Below are positions 37,301 to 48,155 of a stretch of DNA of 64,000 bases, piece after piece (positions within the stretch are counted from its first letter, which is position 1; every line of letters starts with the position of its first letter). The DNA is from Cotesia glomerata. Taxonomy: Eukaryota > Arthropoda > Insecta > Hymenoptera > Braconidae. The stretch is taken from assembly GCF_020080835.1 (NCBI RefSeq), contig NC_058166.1:18749043-18813042 (forward strand), in the 5' to 3' direction. Under the pieces are notes generated by a model, which made no database searches, was not told the DNA's origin, and saw only the letters and a list, made by a program, of their open reading frames with translations. A program made the position numbers and the translations under genes.

Positions 37301-40300
37301 ATCATTTTGTTACTGTCACAAAATGACTTTGTTGCTATTACAAAATGATTTTGGTGCAATAAATAAACTAATTTGTTGCTAAAATATTTTCCAAATCAGC
37401 TAAAGCTGATTATAGCATATTTTTAAATTATATATTTTCTTAATTACTTTAACAAATTGTCTTTGTTACTCCAAAAATGTCTCTTTGTTATTTTAATAGC
37501 ATAATTTTGCTGTTTCAACAAAAAAAATTTGTTATACCAACTAAAGGATTTTGTCGAATCAACTTAAAGATTTTGCTATAGTAACGCAACTGTTTTGTTG
37601 TTATAACATATCAATAATTTTGTTATAACCTAAATTTTGTTATTTTAACTTATAATTTGTTATCCCTATATTAACAAATTCATTTGTTACCACAACATAT
37701 CTTAAGTTATCTTAACAAAATTGTTTTCTGCGTGCATATATTCTAAAATAAAAAGTGTACTTGCATGTTATTATCAATGTCAGTGACTTGTGGTCTTAAA
37801 CTGAAGGCGCGATCAGCGGTAGAGCTTTCCTTTTCCTCGAAACACGTACACAGACAAGGTTCGCACTGTCGAAATAGAGACATATGATAACTAAGACTAG
37901 ATCTTCTAGCGAGCCCACAGCGTTCAGAATCCCCGAACTGTCCCAGGGCTGTACTGTCTACATAAACCAAACGATCTATAGTCTCTCGATCATCTTCATC
38001 GATTTCCTAAATCATTATCGTAGATCAAATAATAGGTATCAGTACTTATTAAATATTATATTATAATTTGATAGATTAGCACCCACAAATTCACAAATAT
38101 CAGACGATCCAAGATCTTTACAGTGAGTAATTCGTCCGTGACAAATCATCTTCGGTTTCCAATATACTTTTCTCGATGCATCAACAGTGAAACGGTAATA
38201 TTTTGAGGAATCAACAGCACTGCAAGATTTGTCACAAACTAAAGAAGGAAGCACGTGTAATTCGTGTACCACAGTCATCTGAATAGCGCGAGACAGTTCT
38301 ACAAATGTCTTATCTGCAACAATATTAATTAACCTATAATGCTACAATATTTCCACACTGATACGAGGATTTAGTTCTACTTAATAAAATTTAGTAACAG
38401 ATACTAAATGATTTAGTAACAAACCTTTTATTACCAAATATTTAGTAATAGGTACTAAATCATTTATTAAAGTCCATTTAGTTCCACCAAATAAATATTT
38501 AGTAATATTTAACAAAATATTTATTGCTACTCAATAAATCGTTTATTGGTATCAAAGAAATTAATTAATTAATTAATTAACATTAATTTTTTAACCAATT
38601 TTAGTGTGTAACTTTACTTTTTAACTTAAAATAAATCAAAATAATTAAAATAAATAATTTTAAGTTAAAATATAAAGTATTATAAAGAAAAGAATCTCAT
38701 TAAATTATATTGCAAGCCTCATAGCGCGAAGCGCGTGAGGTTGTGCTTTATACTCGACTCGTCAAAGTCAAGCAATTTTGTGATCTTTAAACGCCTCTAT
38801 CACAACCATATTACACTTATACAATAATATAAGTAGATGTACACCGAAAAAACACTTTAATTAAACCATCTTTTACTTTCTAAAATCATTTCATGTTGCT
38901 ATTTTGAAAAAAAAAAAAAAACGTTTTGAAAAAAATTTTACGTGGACGTCCGGATGTCACCCCATTTTGGATGTACCAACGATTACTCCCGAACAAATTG
39001 ATATTTCAAGACCGGACCTTTTTCATTAGCTTAAGAATTCGATGAACTGTGTCCGTATTTCATATCAGTGGTCTAGTTTCCGTATTTTTTTTTTTTTTTA
39101 ATTGAATTTTTACTAAAATTCACCACGATACAACCGTAGAAAGCCAAACGAACTTTTCTTATTTGTCACGTGAAAACTATGGCGCTACTTGATCAAGCTA
39201 GATTTTTTTAGATTGCGTGCGCATATGACAAGAAAAAAGGGCACCGATATTTAAAAAATAAATAAAAAATACTCTGTAAGAAATTACTTAATTATAATTT
39301 TTTTTTTTTTAATCAATTACAAAATTAATTTTTTTCTTAAAAAATGAATGAGCGTTATGAGGCGTGCACTATCGGATTTTCCAAACTTCTTTTTTTTTGT
39401 TTGAGACATTTATAAAATTTCAAATTAAACAAGTTTTTAACATGTCAATAACAGACAAATTGAAAAATGTAAACTAAACTCCACTGAAAAAAGACATAAA
39501 TAGAAGACATTTATTGGGAGTATGTCTGTTTTTAAAGGTTTAATAAATCTCCCAAAATCGAGCTGAATAAAATAATCTAAGTTAGTGGATAGGTTATGTA
39601 TCACATAAACATTGAAATTAAAGTAAAGCCATCTACCGACAATACTTACCAAAGAAATATTTAGTACCTGTTACTAAATATTATTTGGTGGAAATAAATA
39701 TTTATTTCCATGTAATAAGGTTTTATTCATAGAAAGAAATCATTTATTAAACTGTAATAAATAATATTAATGGGTACAAAATATTTGTTTCTCCCAAATA
39801 AATGAATGAAAATTTTATTACTAAATCAGTTTAGTACTCCGTACTAAATCCTTATATCAGTGCATAATTTCATTGAATCTAATTATTTAATCGATAACTT
39901 TTTTTAGTCACAAAGCTCAATTTGATTAATAAATAGAGAATTGTTCAAAGAACAATTTCAAAATCCTGGCACTAGACAATTCGTTGAGATATTCCTACCA
40001 CTTACCAAAACGATGCACAGGTGGATCACAAACATAAACATCTCTTGGGATCATCACCAGCCCTTCTTTTGTAGTTTGTATATAATCACTTACCCTTGAT
40101 ATCAATCTTTCTTCTGCCTTTCTAATTTCTCTTCCAAATGTACCTGCAGAAAAACATTTAAGGTTAGACTTTGACACTCGAGCCGCCATTTGCATAGCCC
40201 ATAGGCCATCTTGTCTTTAACTTACGGTTCCGATAGATCCCCAACATTCCGTAGGCATAGGTAGTCATCAGAAATCCCTTGACTTCGGTAATGACAATCG

Positions 40301-40979
40301 TTCGATGAAGATCGTAGGCTTTTTGCTGACGGGACATGGTCCTCCCACACAAAGCTGATGGATCCATACTCTAAAAGTGCAATTATAATTGGCAACATCT
40401 GTTCCACAAATAAATAAAAACAGTGATTAGACTTACCGCGAAAACTGGAGCTGCTACTGAAAAAAGACTACCCTGGGTGTCGTCATCTTGGTTGCCCGTC
40501 ATCAATCTGTGCATTTGATTAAGCGTTTCGATGACGTCACCATCATGCAGTGAGGTAGCTGAATTTACGAACTGTTCTACACTGTACTTGTCGTATTCAC
40601 TATTGGCTTTAATAATATCTTGGTAGATGTCAAAGAGAAAGCTGATGCGCGCCATGTAAGTGCCCAACTGGTTCATCCTTACTCTGAAATCTGTTTCCCG
40701 GGGCACGTTGGTAAGAATTTGGGACAGTGCCTGATCCATTTTTAAGTGAAACGAAGCCGACAATTCTTCTATTTGCTTCGATAGCCCGTCTAACTTCGCT
40801 TGGACTGGATCAACCCTTGAGGTGAACAGTCCGAGAAAAGGTACGTTCCCTGAAGCAATATCACCGATGTCGTGAGCTAGCCCTATTATGTCCTGCATGT
40901 CCGTTAAAACGGGTATTTCCAGCCCTGCTGTCTCGGTCTCCATTCGGACTATCAATACTAGCAAGGATATTATCAACAT
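34350..40979 (-). CDS. Secreted DUF4803-type protein, gene C
   Basis: Six exons join in perfect phase: 40437-40979, 40226-40370, 40006-40143, 38087-38313, 37765-38006 and 34350-35196, giving 713 aa. Residues 1-18 form a signal peptide. About 20-181 is a helical region. About 182-275 contains RQQKAYDLHRTIVITEVKGF and CDPPVH. A Cys-rich stretch follows (CDKSC ... CEF ... CEPCLCTC), then a beta-rich C-terminal domain with repeated V(L)TGxxF/K motifs (432-713). This layout matches the insect family I recall as DUF4803; its function is unknown. The last donor is GC (AT|GCAAGT), the only site that keeps frame. Unlike gene A, an intron splits the third coding block and the last exon is uninterrupted. 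Introns hold MITEs and an RTE-like tail. Confidence 0.8.
35690..36375. mobile_element. RTE-like LINE tail with internal tandem repeats, in gene C intron
   Basis: Four units of about 130-140 bp share CCTACCAAATTTGGGGTCTATAGG-like and CCCCCGCAATCC segments. The end AATCGGTCCAGCCGTTCTCAAGTGATG ... TATATAGATTATAAATAAAA (segments at 36310-36375) is typical of RTE-class LINE 3' ends in insects. No ORF remains. Confidence 0.55.
36974..37734. mobile_element. CACGCATAA MITE with ACAAAATNATTTTGT interior, in gene C intron
   Basis: The inverted ends CACGCATAAAACAATTTTG and CAAAATTGTTTTCTGCGTG differ slightly. The interior repeats words of the kind ACAAAATGATTTTGTTGC. A second MITE (37101-37250) is nested in it. 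A partial relative is 41985-42470. Confidence 0.7.
37101..37250. mobile_element. CAGTCGACGC MITE nested in the CACGCATAA MITE
   Basis: Ends CAGTCGACGCTCTCTGTATT and AATACAGAGAGCGTTGACTG, flanked by TA. The corresponding place in the related element at about 42330 reads GTTGTACTAAC without the insert, giving an empty site. Confidence 0.8.
38356..38608. mobile_element. CACTGATA-type MITE in gene C intron
   Basis: Ends CACTGATACGAGGATTTAG and TTTTAGTGTG; interior of TTAGTAACAGATACTAAA-like words. Together with flanking DNA to 38710 it is the inverted counterpart of 32903-33243. Confidence 0.65.
38711..39388. mobile_element. GCACGCCTCATA repeat family, copy 1
   Basis: About 675 bp. It opens with GCAAGCCTCATAGCGCGAAGCGCG and closes TTATGAGGCGTGCACT...CCAAACTT, so short inverted ends (CCTCATA/TATGAGG) are present. 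Near-identical copies: 51920-52588 and 59861-60529. Poly-T tracts flank the copies. No transposase. Confidence 0.8.
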
Positions 40980-41059
40980 TTTGTTAATTGTAATCAGGCT
41001 GCAAACTTAACTTATTAAGTTAAAAATATTGTCTGAAGTATCTTATATTGTTTTTCTTC

Positions 41060-41175
41060 GGGGAAATTGTACAATTAGTCCATATTATCGTTTGACCGTA
41101 CCATAAGCAATTTAATGTTTTGTATTTTTTATCGATAATTGTGCTGATAGACAAGAGTAATTATTGTTGGCTTAG
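41060..41175 (-). promoter_or_regulatory. GATA-motif cluster upstream of gene C
   Basis: On the minus strand TCTATCAGC, AATTATC and CGATAAA lie about 140-180 bp before the ATG; CAATATAAGATACTT (about 41040-41052) may be the TATA box. Equivalent clusters precede gene A (50791-50812), copy D (33905-33950) and the chimeric pseudogene (43330-43350), as the finding details. Confidence 0.45.
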
Positions 41176-41184
41176 AATTCATAA

Positions 41185-42642
41185 CCAACATTGTTGCGTC
41201 ATTTGAAATAACCTTTTGAGAAAATTTTATTGCAGTCAATGGGTGCTGATAAATGTATTTTTTTATCGCTAAAGTTTTTAACATTACAGCCGTATTTTTT
41301 TATTTAACTTAAATACAATACTTACTTACAAAAATTGTCAATAAACTATTGGCCAAACAAGATGAATTTTTGACTTTCTGAGCTCCTTAAAGTAACTTTT
41401 AGTATTTGATTTTAAAAACTCAATAAAAAACTTATATTTAACAAATTAATTTATTTTTCGGTAAATTCACAAATTTTTTCAATAAGATCGTTTGTTTATC
41501 ATATTTTTTTTAATTACTGGATATCAATATTTATAATGGGACAAAAATTACATTTTACAAAGACATAATTGCCCTGAAGAGAAAAAACTACTTGTTTATT
41601 AAAATATATTAAACCTATTTCAACCATATTTTTACCTCCTCTTTACTAACAAAACTATATTCATCTTAATTTAAATATCTTTAAGAGTTGTTAATCAAAA
41701 TAAAATATTGTTGATTTAGAACAGAAGCAAGTTGGCTTAAAAATTTTCTGATTTTTCATGCAAGAGTTGTTTATTTTTTTATAGTTCACGAGTCTTTTTT
41801 ATCATTCTAATAAAAAAAAAAAAAAACAAATTTATATCATTTTTATGATAATCTTTTTTTTCTCCACCATCCATATTATGGCAATGAAATAAAATTTTCT
41901 GAAGCCAAAAGGGCAGTTTTTTAAAATTATGCGCCCTTTTGTTTTTGGATTGAAAAATTTTTTTTATAAATCCAAAAGCGTGTACACGCATAAGAACGAT
42001 TTTGTTGAAATAACAAAAGACGGGATAACTGAATAATATTTTTTTTGCCCTCCGGGCGGAAAGTGGCAACTTTCGTCCCGCTGCGCTAAACTAAGTTGCC
42101 GCTTTCCGCCTTCGTCGGACAAAAAAATAGTATACACTCCTCGGGAAGTAAATAAGAAAGCCTCAGATCACATGTTTGTTGACCTCGGCTTCGCCTCGGC
42201 CAACAATTGCATGTGATCTGAGGCATTTCTTACTTTACTTCCCTAGGTGTGTAATATACTATTGTGGTAACAAATGAGTGTAGTTATAGCAACAAATCCA
42301 ATGGTTGCATTAACAAAATGTTTCAAGTTGTACTAACAAACCAGTTTGTTAAATCACAAAATCAATATGTTGCTCTAACAAAATCATTTTGTCGCTATTG
42401 CAAAGTGATTTTGTTTCAATAACAAAACTAATTTGTTGTCAGAATATTTTCCAAATCAGCTAGAGCTGATGTTTTTTAGAAATAAAACTTCAGATTATTT
42501 GCATAAGTTGACGTATTTTATTTAATTGACTTTTTGAAATTGGGAACAGTTTTACATATATTTGGACTCATAAATAACTTTTTTATTAAGATATAATAAA
42601 TAATATAGAAAACATGTCCTTGCATGAAGCATAAACCAAAAT
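41185..42642. repeat. Gene-free stretch with hairpin elements and a MITE fragment
   Basis: 41985-42470 (with insertions) is a partial relative of the CACGCATAA MITE. 42048-42118 is a GC-rich hairpin (GGGCGGAAAGTGGCAACTT / AGTTGCCGCTTTCCGCC). 42127-42262 is a foldback element with TAGTATA ends and a CGGCTTCGCCTCGG centre. The rest is AT-rich. Confidence 0.6.
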
Positions 42643-43149
42643 TTAATCCAGCTGCTCGATCGCATTTTTCCTCTGTAAAATCTCCAGTTCTTCTTTTCTC
42701 ATCAAAATGGGATCAACTTTAGCGAACTCCTCGATACTATGACGGGTGACGTTACCGAATTCACTGACGTAGAACAAGTAATCTTCGTATAATTCGTCGA
42801 TTCTTGAAGTGTAGTCTAAGAATTTCCGCATGAGATTCTTTAACTGAACCGCCCTAGGAGTTTCTTCCATCACCGCAGTCAACAGTTTATCCATTTTTAC
42901 GTTGAACATCGAAGTTAGTTCGGCTATCTGCTCGGATAGTTTGTTAACTGCAGTCAACGTAGCGTCAGTTCTCTTCTTAAACAAATTCCCTGCCGTTAAA
43001 TCATGCCGGCCCGTCGCAATATCGGATATATCGGTGATCAAGCTAATTATACTTTGAGCGTCAGACAAAAAAGGAATCGAAAATGAATCGACTTTTCTTG
43101 TGAATAAGATCAATATTGAACATATTATCAGTAGCTTCTTCTTATTTTG
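42643..43149 (-). pseudogene. Chimeric DUF4803-type pseudogene (copy B)
   Basis: Residues up to HSIEEFAK match gene A exon 1 (GRHDLTAGNLFKKRTDATL versus GRHDLTAGKLFKKKVDPTL). From VDPILMRKEELE onward it matches the very C-terminus of gene C (IDPNLMRKGELE ... AIEELD), and the 3' UTR also matches gene C (GAAGCATAAACCA). So some 500 codons and all introns are missing between the two parts. The signal-peptide frame is open (KKLLIICSILILF) but has no ATG: the codon aligned with the start of gene A reads AAT. It is therefore called a pseudogene, although a start from an upstream exon cannot be excluded. It could encode about 170 residues. Confidence 0.7.
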
Positions 43150-43779
43150 GACTTCTGATTTGAAGGTGAATTATTGTAAGCTTCAGTCGGTTAAACTTTA
43201 ATTGTTTTTGTTTGCAAGAATATACATTTACATGAAAAATTTATTCGTACTTCTATAATAATAGCAATTATCTACTGTCATCGTTATTGATGTTCGTAAC
43301 AAAAACTAAACTTTTTATCACAAAATTGCAATCGATAGCTGATAATAATTAACAGTGACCTAGAAAAATAATCGTCGCTTTTGACTGGTTATACAACTGT
43401 CTACACGATAATGCAAAAAAATAATATTCAACATAATTTAAATCATATAAAAGTTGAATATTTATTTGTTTACAATCAACACATTTAAATATAAACGCAA
43501 TAAAATATTCAAAAATAAATCAACCGTGGATAAATGTTCTCATTGTATTACCCCGAATAGAAATCTAAGTTCTGTTGTAGTAATATATAAAAAATTATGA
43601 AAAATATAATTACGTCAAGCCTGTTATGAGTTTTTGCTGAGTGAAGAGAATGTTTTTTGATGGCCTTTAGAATTGATGTATGATGGAACGTAATAGCTAA
43701 TGTCATCTAATAATAATAATTCGTTATAATTTGTTTAATATTATTTTACACTATTGTATAAAAATTTTTGTATTTACCT

Positions 43780-43855
43780 GGGAGGGCCGCAGCAAAGAGT
43801 CTCGATTCCATGGCCTTAATAAATAAATAAATAATAATAATAATAATAATAATCT
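43780..43855 (+). mobile_element. LINE 3' tail remnant
   Basis: GGGCCGCAGCAAAGAGTCTC, then GATTCCATGGCC and (AATAAA)/(TAA) repeats. It matches in plan the 3' ends of the LINE copies at 27000 and 50090. Nothing upstream of the UTR is left. Confidence 0.55.
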
Positions 43856-44334
43856 ATAATTCATGATCTCTAATAACAATCTATGGTCTAGGATCTGAAA
43901 TCTATGATCTATGATTTACAATCAATAAATTATGATCTACCATATACGTCCTATAGATCGTGATCTATGATTCATACTCTATGATCTATGATTTACGATC
44001 AGAGATTTATGATCTACAAACTATGATCTAGGATTCATAATCCATGATTGATAATATATGATCTATGATTTACAATCAATGAATTATGATCTACCATATA
44101 CGACCTATGGATCGTAATCTATGATTTATAATCCATGATCTATGATTTACGATCTGAGATTCATGATCTACAAACTATGATCTGCGATCTATAATTCATG
44201 ACCTACAATGACAATCTATGGTCTAGGATCAATAATCTATAATCTATGATTGACAATCGATTATCGATGATTTATTATCTATGATTTATGATTACTGATC
44301 TATGATCGATGATTTAACTAGAAGCTAAAACGTA
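43856..44334. repeat. ATCTATGATTTACGATC array
   Basis: Words based on GATCTATGATTTACAATC repeat with variation. The same words occur in gene A intron 1 (about 48265-48380), next to the same TTTAATTAGAACCTAGAAG-like flank, showing that this is intron DNA duplicated with the exon fragment that follows. Confidence 0.7.
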
Positions 44335-44459
44335 CCCTCAAAGTGGCCACCATGACATCAAGAAGACTTCGGCTCTTTGATCGAGCTGCCCAGGAATGAA
44401 CAGATGGTAAGTTTGCCCTAAAAGTATCCTGAACGTCTCCAATTTTGTGAGACGTAACC
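44335..44459 (-). pseudogene. Displaced 3' end of a DUF4803-type first exon
   Basis: Minus strand: VTSHKIGDVQDTF, then HLFIPGQLDQRA, then DVMVAT in shifted frames, corresponding to residues about 155-182 of gene A. A 1-nt insertion (AGGGCA for AGGCA) and a 1-nt deletion break the frame. It lies upstream, not downstream, of the chimeric copy B that lacks this very segment. Confidence 0.7.
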
Positions 44460-44497
44460 AATCTTCATATCATATGACATTGCAAGCGAAACAAATT

Positions 44498-44694
44498 CAC
44501 TCAACAAAATATTTATTAAGTGTTAATAAATATTTGTTAAATATTAATAAATACTTATTAACTATTAATAAATGTACTTTCCTCCAAATAAATATTTATT
44601 GAATGTTAAGAAATATTTATTAAAATTTAATAAATCAAATAATTGTCTTCAAATAAATTAAATTATTAATAGTTAATAAATCCTTTTATCAGTG
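44498..44694. mobile_element. CAC-type MITE with AATAAATATTTATT interior
   Basis: Ends CACTCAACAAAATATTTATT and CCTTTTATCAGTG. The interior repeats ATTAATAAATATTTATT words. Related to the CACTGATAG family at 25337. Confidence 0.6.
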
Positions 44695-44821
44695 CGCTAA
44701 AGGGCGTTTAAAAAACAAAAACTTTTTTTTTTTTATTCAACCTTGTGTTTTTTATTTTATCAATCTTCGGAATAAAATATCTATTAAAGAAATCATGATT
44801 TGGACAAAATATCATTGAAAT

Positions 44822-47800
44822 TTACTCGACTTCCTCTGGTGGATGGTTGAGCGCTTGGTTCTCATAAGTATTTGAGTAGTACTCAAGATCTTGCTCGGAC
44901 ATTTGAAGGTTCAAGTAATTTGGAATATCCAGAGTAGTTACCCTGAACCCGAGGAACCCACCGGAGTCCTCTTTTGCGAGATACATTAGGGAGACGCCCT
45001 CTAGCGGGACCCGCGCGCGCGGCGCCATCAATCGTCTGTCCAAAAATGGAACGGTGTATCTACCAAGATCTTCAAATCCAGCCGAGGCTCCAAACGATAC
45101 CACAGAAAAGTCTTCCGATGATGGTACATTGTCATGGTAGCTTGTCGGTATGCTTTTTTCTGCAGCTTCAATTTTAGTTCTGGAAGAAAATAAAACTAGA
45201 CAAAATTTGAGAATATCCAATGAAAATTTTCGGAAAATTTACCGGTCTTCGAATTTCCGCTCTTTTTTGGACATGTCTTTGTAAGTTATCCACTTAGAGG
45301 GTTTGTCGTCAGTCGGAGTGAACATTCCTGAATCGAAATCATACGGCGTGATGTTCACCTCCAAATGCAGTGACTCTTGAGTGTCAGGATCTAGAGATAA
45401 CTTCACTCCAGTTACGACATACCCTGGTTCTTGGGAATAAATTCTGTCCAGGTTGACTTTACGGTATTTGCTTGATATGGAAATAAAGTCATCACCTTCC
45501 GTCATTTTTATCGGCTTCTTAGGATCGTCAGGGTTTTCCATTTCAACTGACCCATTACCGACATTTATAAAGTTTAAATTTTCAAGCTCCTTCATGTGAA
45601 TGGAGTCTTTTTCAATAAGACCACTTGGTAGCAGTTTTCCTTGCTCGATTTGAAGATGGTATATGGACCCCTTTTCCGCGAATTTTACACCGGTGACTAT
45701 CCTGAAATTTTTAAGTCATATAAAATATAAAACAATTAAAATACTTCTACGTATATAATACACGGAAAGAAAATTATGGGAACTATTCCTATACCATTAT
45801 GGAAATGGTTCCCATAATGCTATAGGAATCATTCCTATACTATTATAGAAACTATTCCTATATCATTATGGGAACTAATCCCATCATATTATGGGAATGG
45901 TTCCCATAATTCTAGAGGAATCATTCCTATACTATTATAGGAATTATTCTTATACTATTATAGGAATGGTTTCCATAATTTATGGGAACCATTCCCATAA
46001 TAGTATAGTAATGGTTCCCACGATATATAGTCTTAAATCCTACACGGAAAAAAAAATTGGGGGTGCCACATGATACATTTCTGTGGCAGATACATGATTT
46101 TCATGTGACAGCAACATGATTTTCATGCGGCAGGCAATAATATTCTAGGAATTCTTCCTATACCGTTATGGGAATAGTTCTCATAATGATATAGGAACCA
46201 TTACTATATTATTATGGGAATATTTTCCATAAAATTATGGGAATGGTTCCTATAATTGTATAGAAATCATTCCTATAATTATAGGAACCATTCCTATGTC
46301 ATTATGGGAACCATTCCCATCGTTATGGGAAATGTTCCCATAATTCTGGGAAAATTTCCTATAATTATGGGAACAGTTCCTATAATTGCCTAGGAACTGT
46401 TCCCATAAAATAATGGGAATAGTTCCCATATTTTTCTTTCCGTGTACGTACATATTTTTGTCAATATCAGCCATTTGGGTTCTCAGACTGATGGTTTTAG
46501 TTCCGTTTGAACGACCGGAACATTCACAAAAACATGTTGAGCATTCGTAACCTCTGTTCATTAAAATTTTCAAAGTCACAGTCTTTCCATTGAGACATTG
46601 GTCTTTTGTTCCAAAATTCTTCTGCGAACTGCTCTCTATCCATGAATAACGGATTGGCGAAGGTGTATACTACCAAAAAAATCCATCCATGGTTATATAA
46701 AATAATTACTTATGATCCATATATAATTAATTGGGATGATTTTTCATGTAACATAATTATATTTTTTACTGATACAGAGATTTTTTTTATTGGGCATTCT
46801 GTATTACAATTATCAGTTATCTTTAATCACAAATAAAATTTATCTATACTTAATGTTGAATTTATAATTAAACTTACGAATTCACAGAATGTTGCTTGAC
46901 CGAGACTCATACAGTTGGACATGTAACCCTGACATTGCTGACGTGGAAACCAAATATCTTTATCTGTTGTGTAGTATCGGTAATAAGTGGAGGTATCAAG
47001 GGTCTCACAACTGCGACTACAATCTTTCCACGGGGTCATCATATATTCGTGAATTATAACTCGAGAAAATGAATCCAAGATGGAATACGTTTCACCCTCA
47101 ACATGTTCCGGTGGATCACAATTGAAAAAGTCTCTGGAAATGCCCACCAGCGCTTGACCGATGGATGATAAGTATTGGCTGCATCTTATTACGAGCTGAT
47201 TTCGCAATTTAGTAACTTCACTTTTGAAAGTTGCTACAATAATTGGATTCGTTATTTGAGCACTTGTATAGTGATAATACGATAATATGAAAGAAAGTTA
47301 CAATTTTGATAAATCGAAAGCAAACCATACGAGTAACCAGCCATTGTAAAGCCCTTTATTTCCGTAAGAACAACTGTTTCGTACAGATCATAGAGTTGTT
47401 GTTGAGGTGACTTTATCATACCGCACTTTTCAGCTTCTGGTGTACCCTGAATCATTCAAAAAAATTAGGAAAACAATTGACCCTAAAAGCCATTCCTGCA
47501 ACTTCCCGCTCATTTCATACTTAAGCGCTCAAAATTGCACGTATTACATTTTTGAACTCTTTGAGCTCAAAAATATAATTTTCGTGTCATTTTGAGCTCT
47601 CCGAGCTTAAAAGTCTAATAGAAGTTTAAAAACACTAGTTTTTGAATTTTCAAACCGCAGTAACTTTTGAATGAATAAACCAATTTTTAAGCGGTTGACG
47701 GCATTCGACGCAATTTTTTGAGCCTCATAATAAATCTTTAAGCTTAGATTGATCGAACTCGGAATTTCGAAGTAATTCTGAAAAAACACTTTTTTTGGTT

Positions 47801-48105
47801 TTCTTTCGTTAACGATAACTCACGAAAGAATCAACTGATTTTGACGGACTTGGTGGCGATCGACGTGGTTTTTAAATGTTCAGAGCTGATTAGTTTTTGG
47901 AATTGATTGGCAAAGCCGTTTAATAGTTATTCCAAAAAAACCACATTTGAAAAAATTTTTTGTCGTAGTTTTTTTTTAATTTCTCAAAATCTACCGGTCC
48001 GAATCGGTCCAAATTATGTTCAAAATCTAAGTTCAGTCAAACCTTTTCGAATGGCACCAACCGCGATGAAATCGGTCAAGCTGTTCAAAAGTTACATACA
48101 TCCAC

Positions 48106-48155
<50 letters not shown>

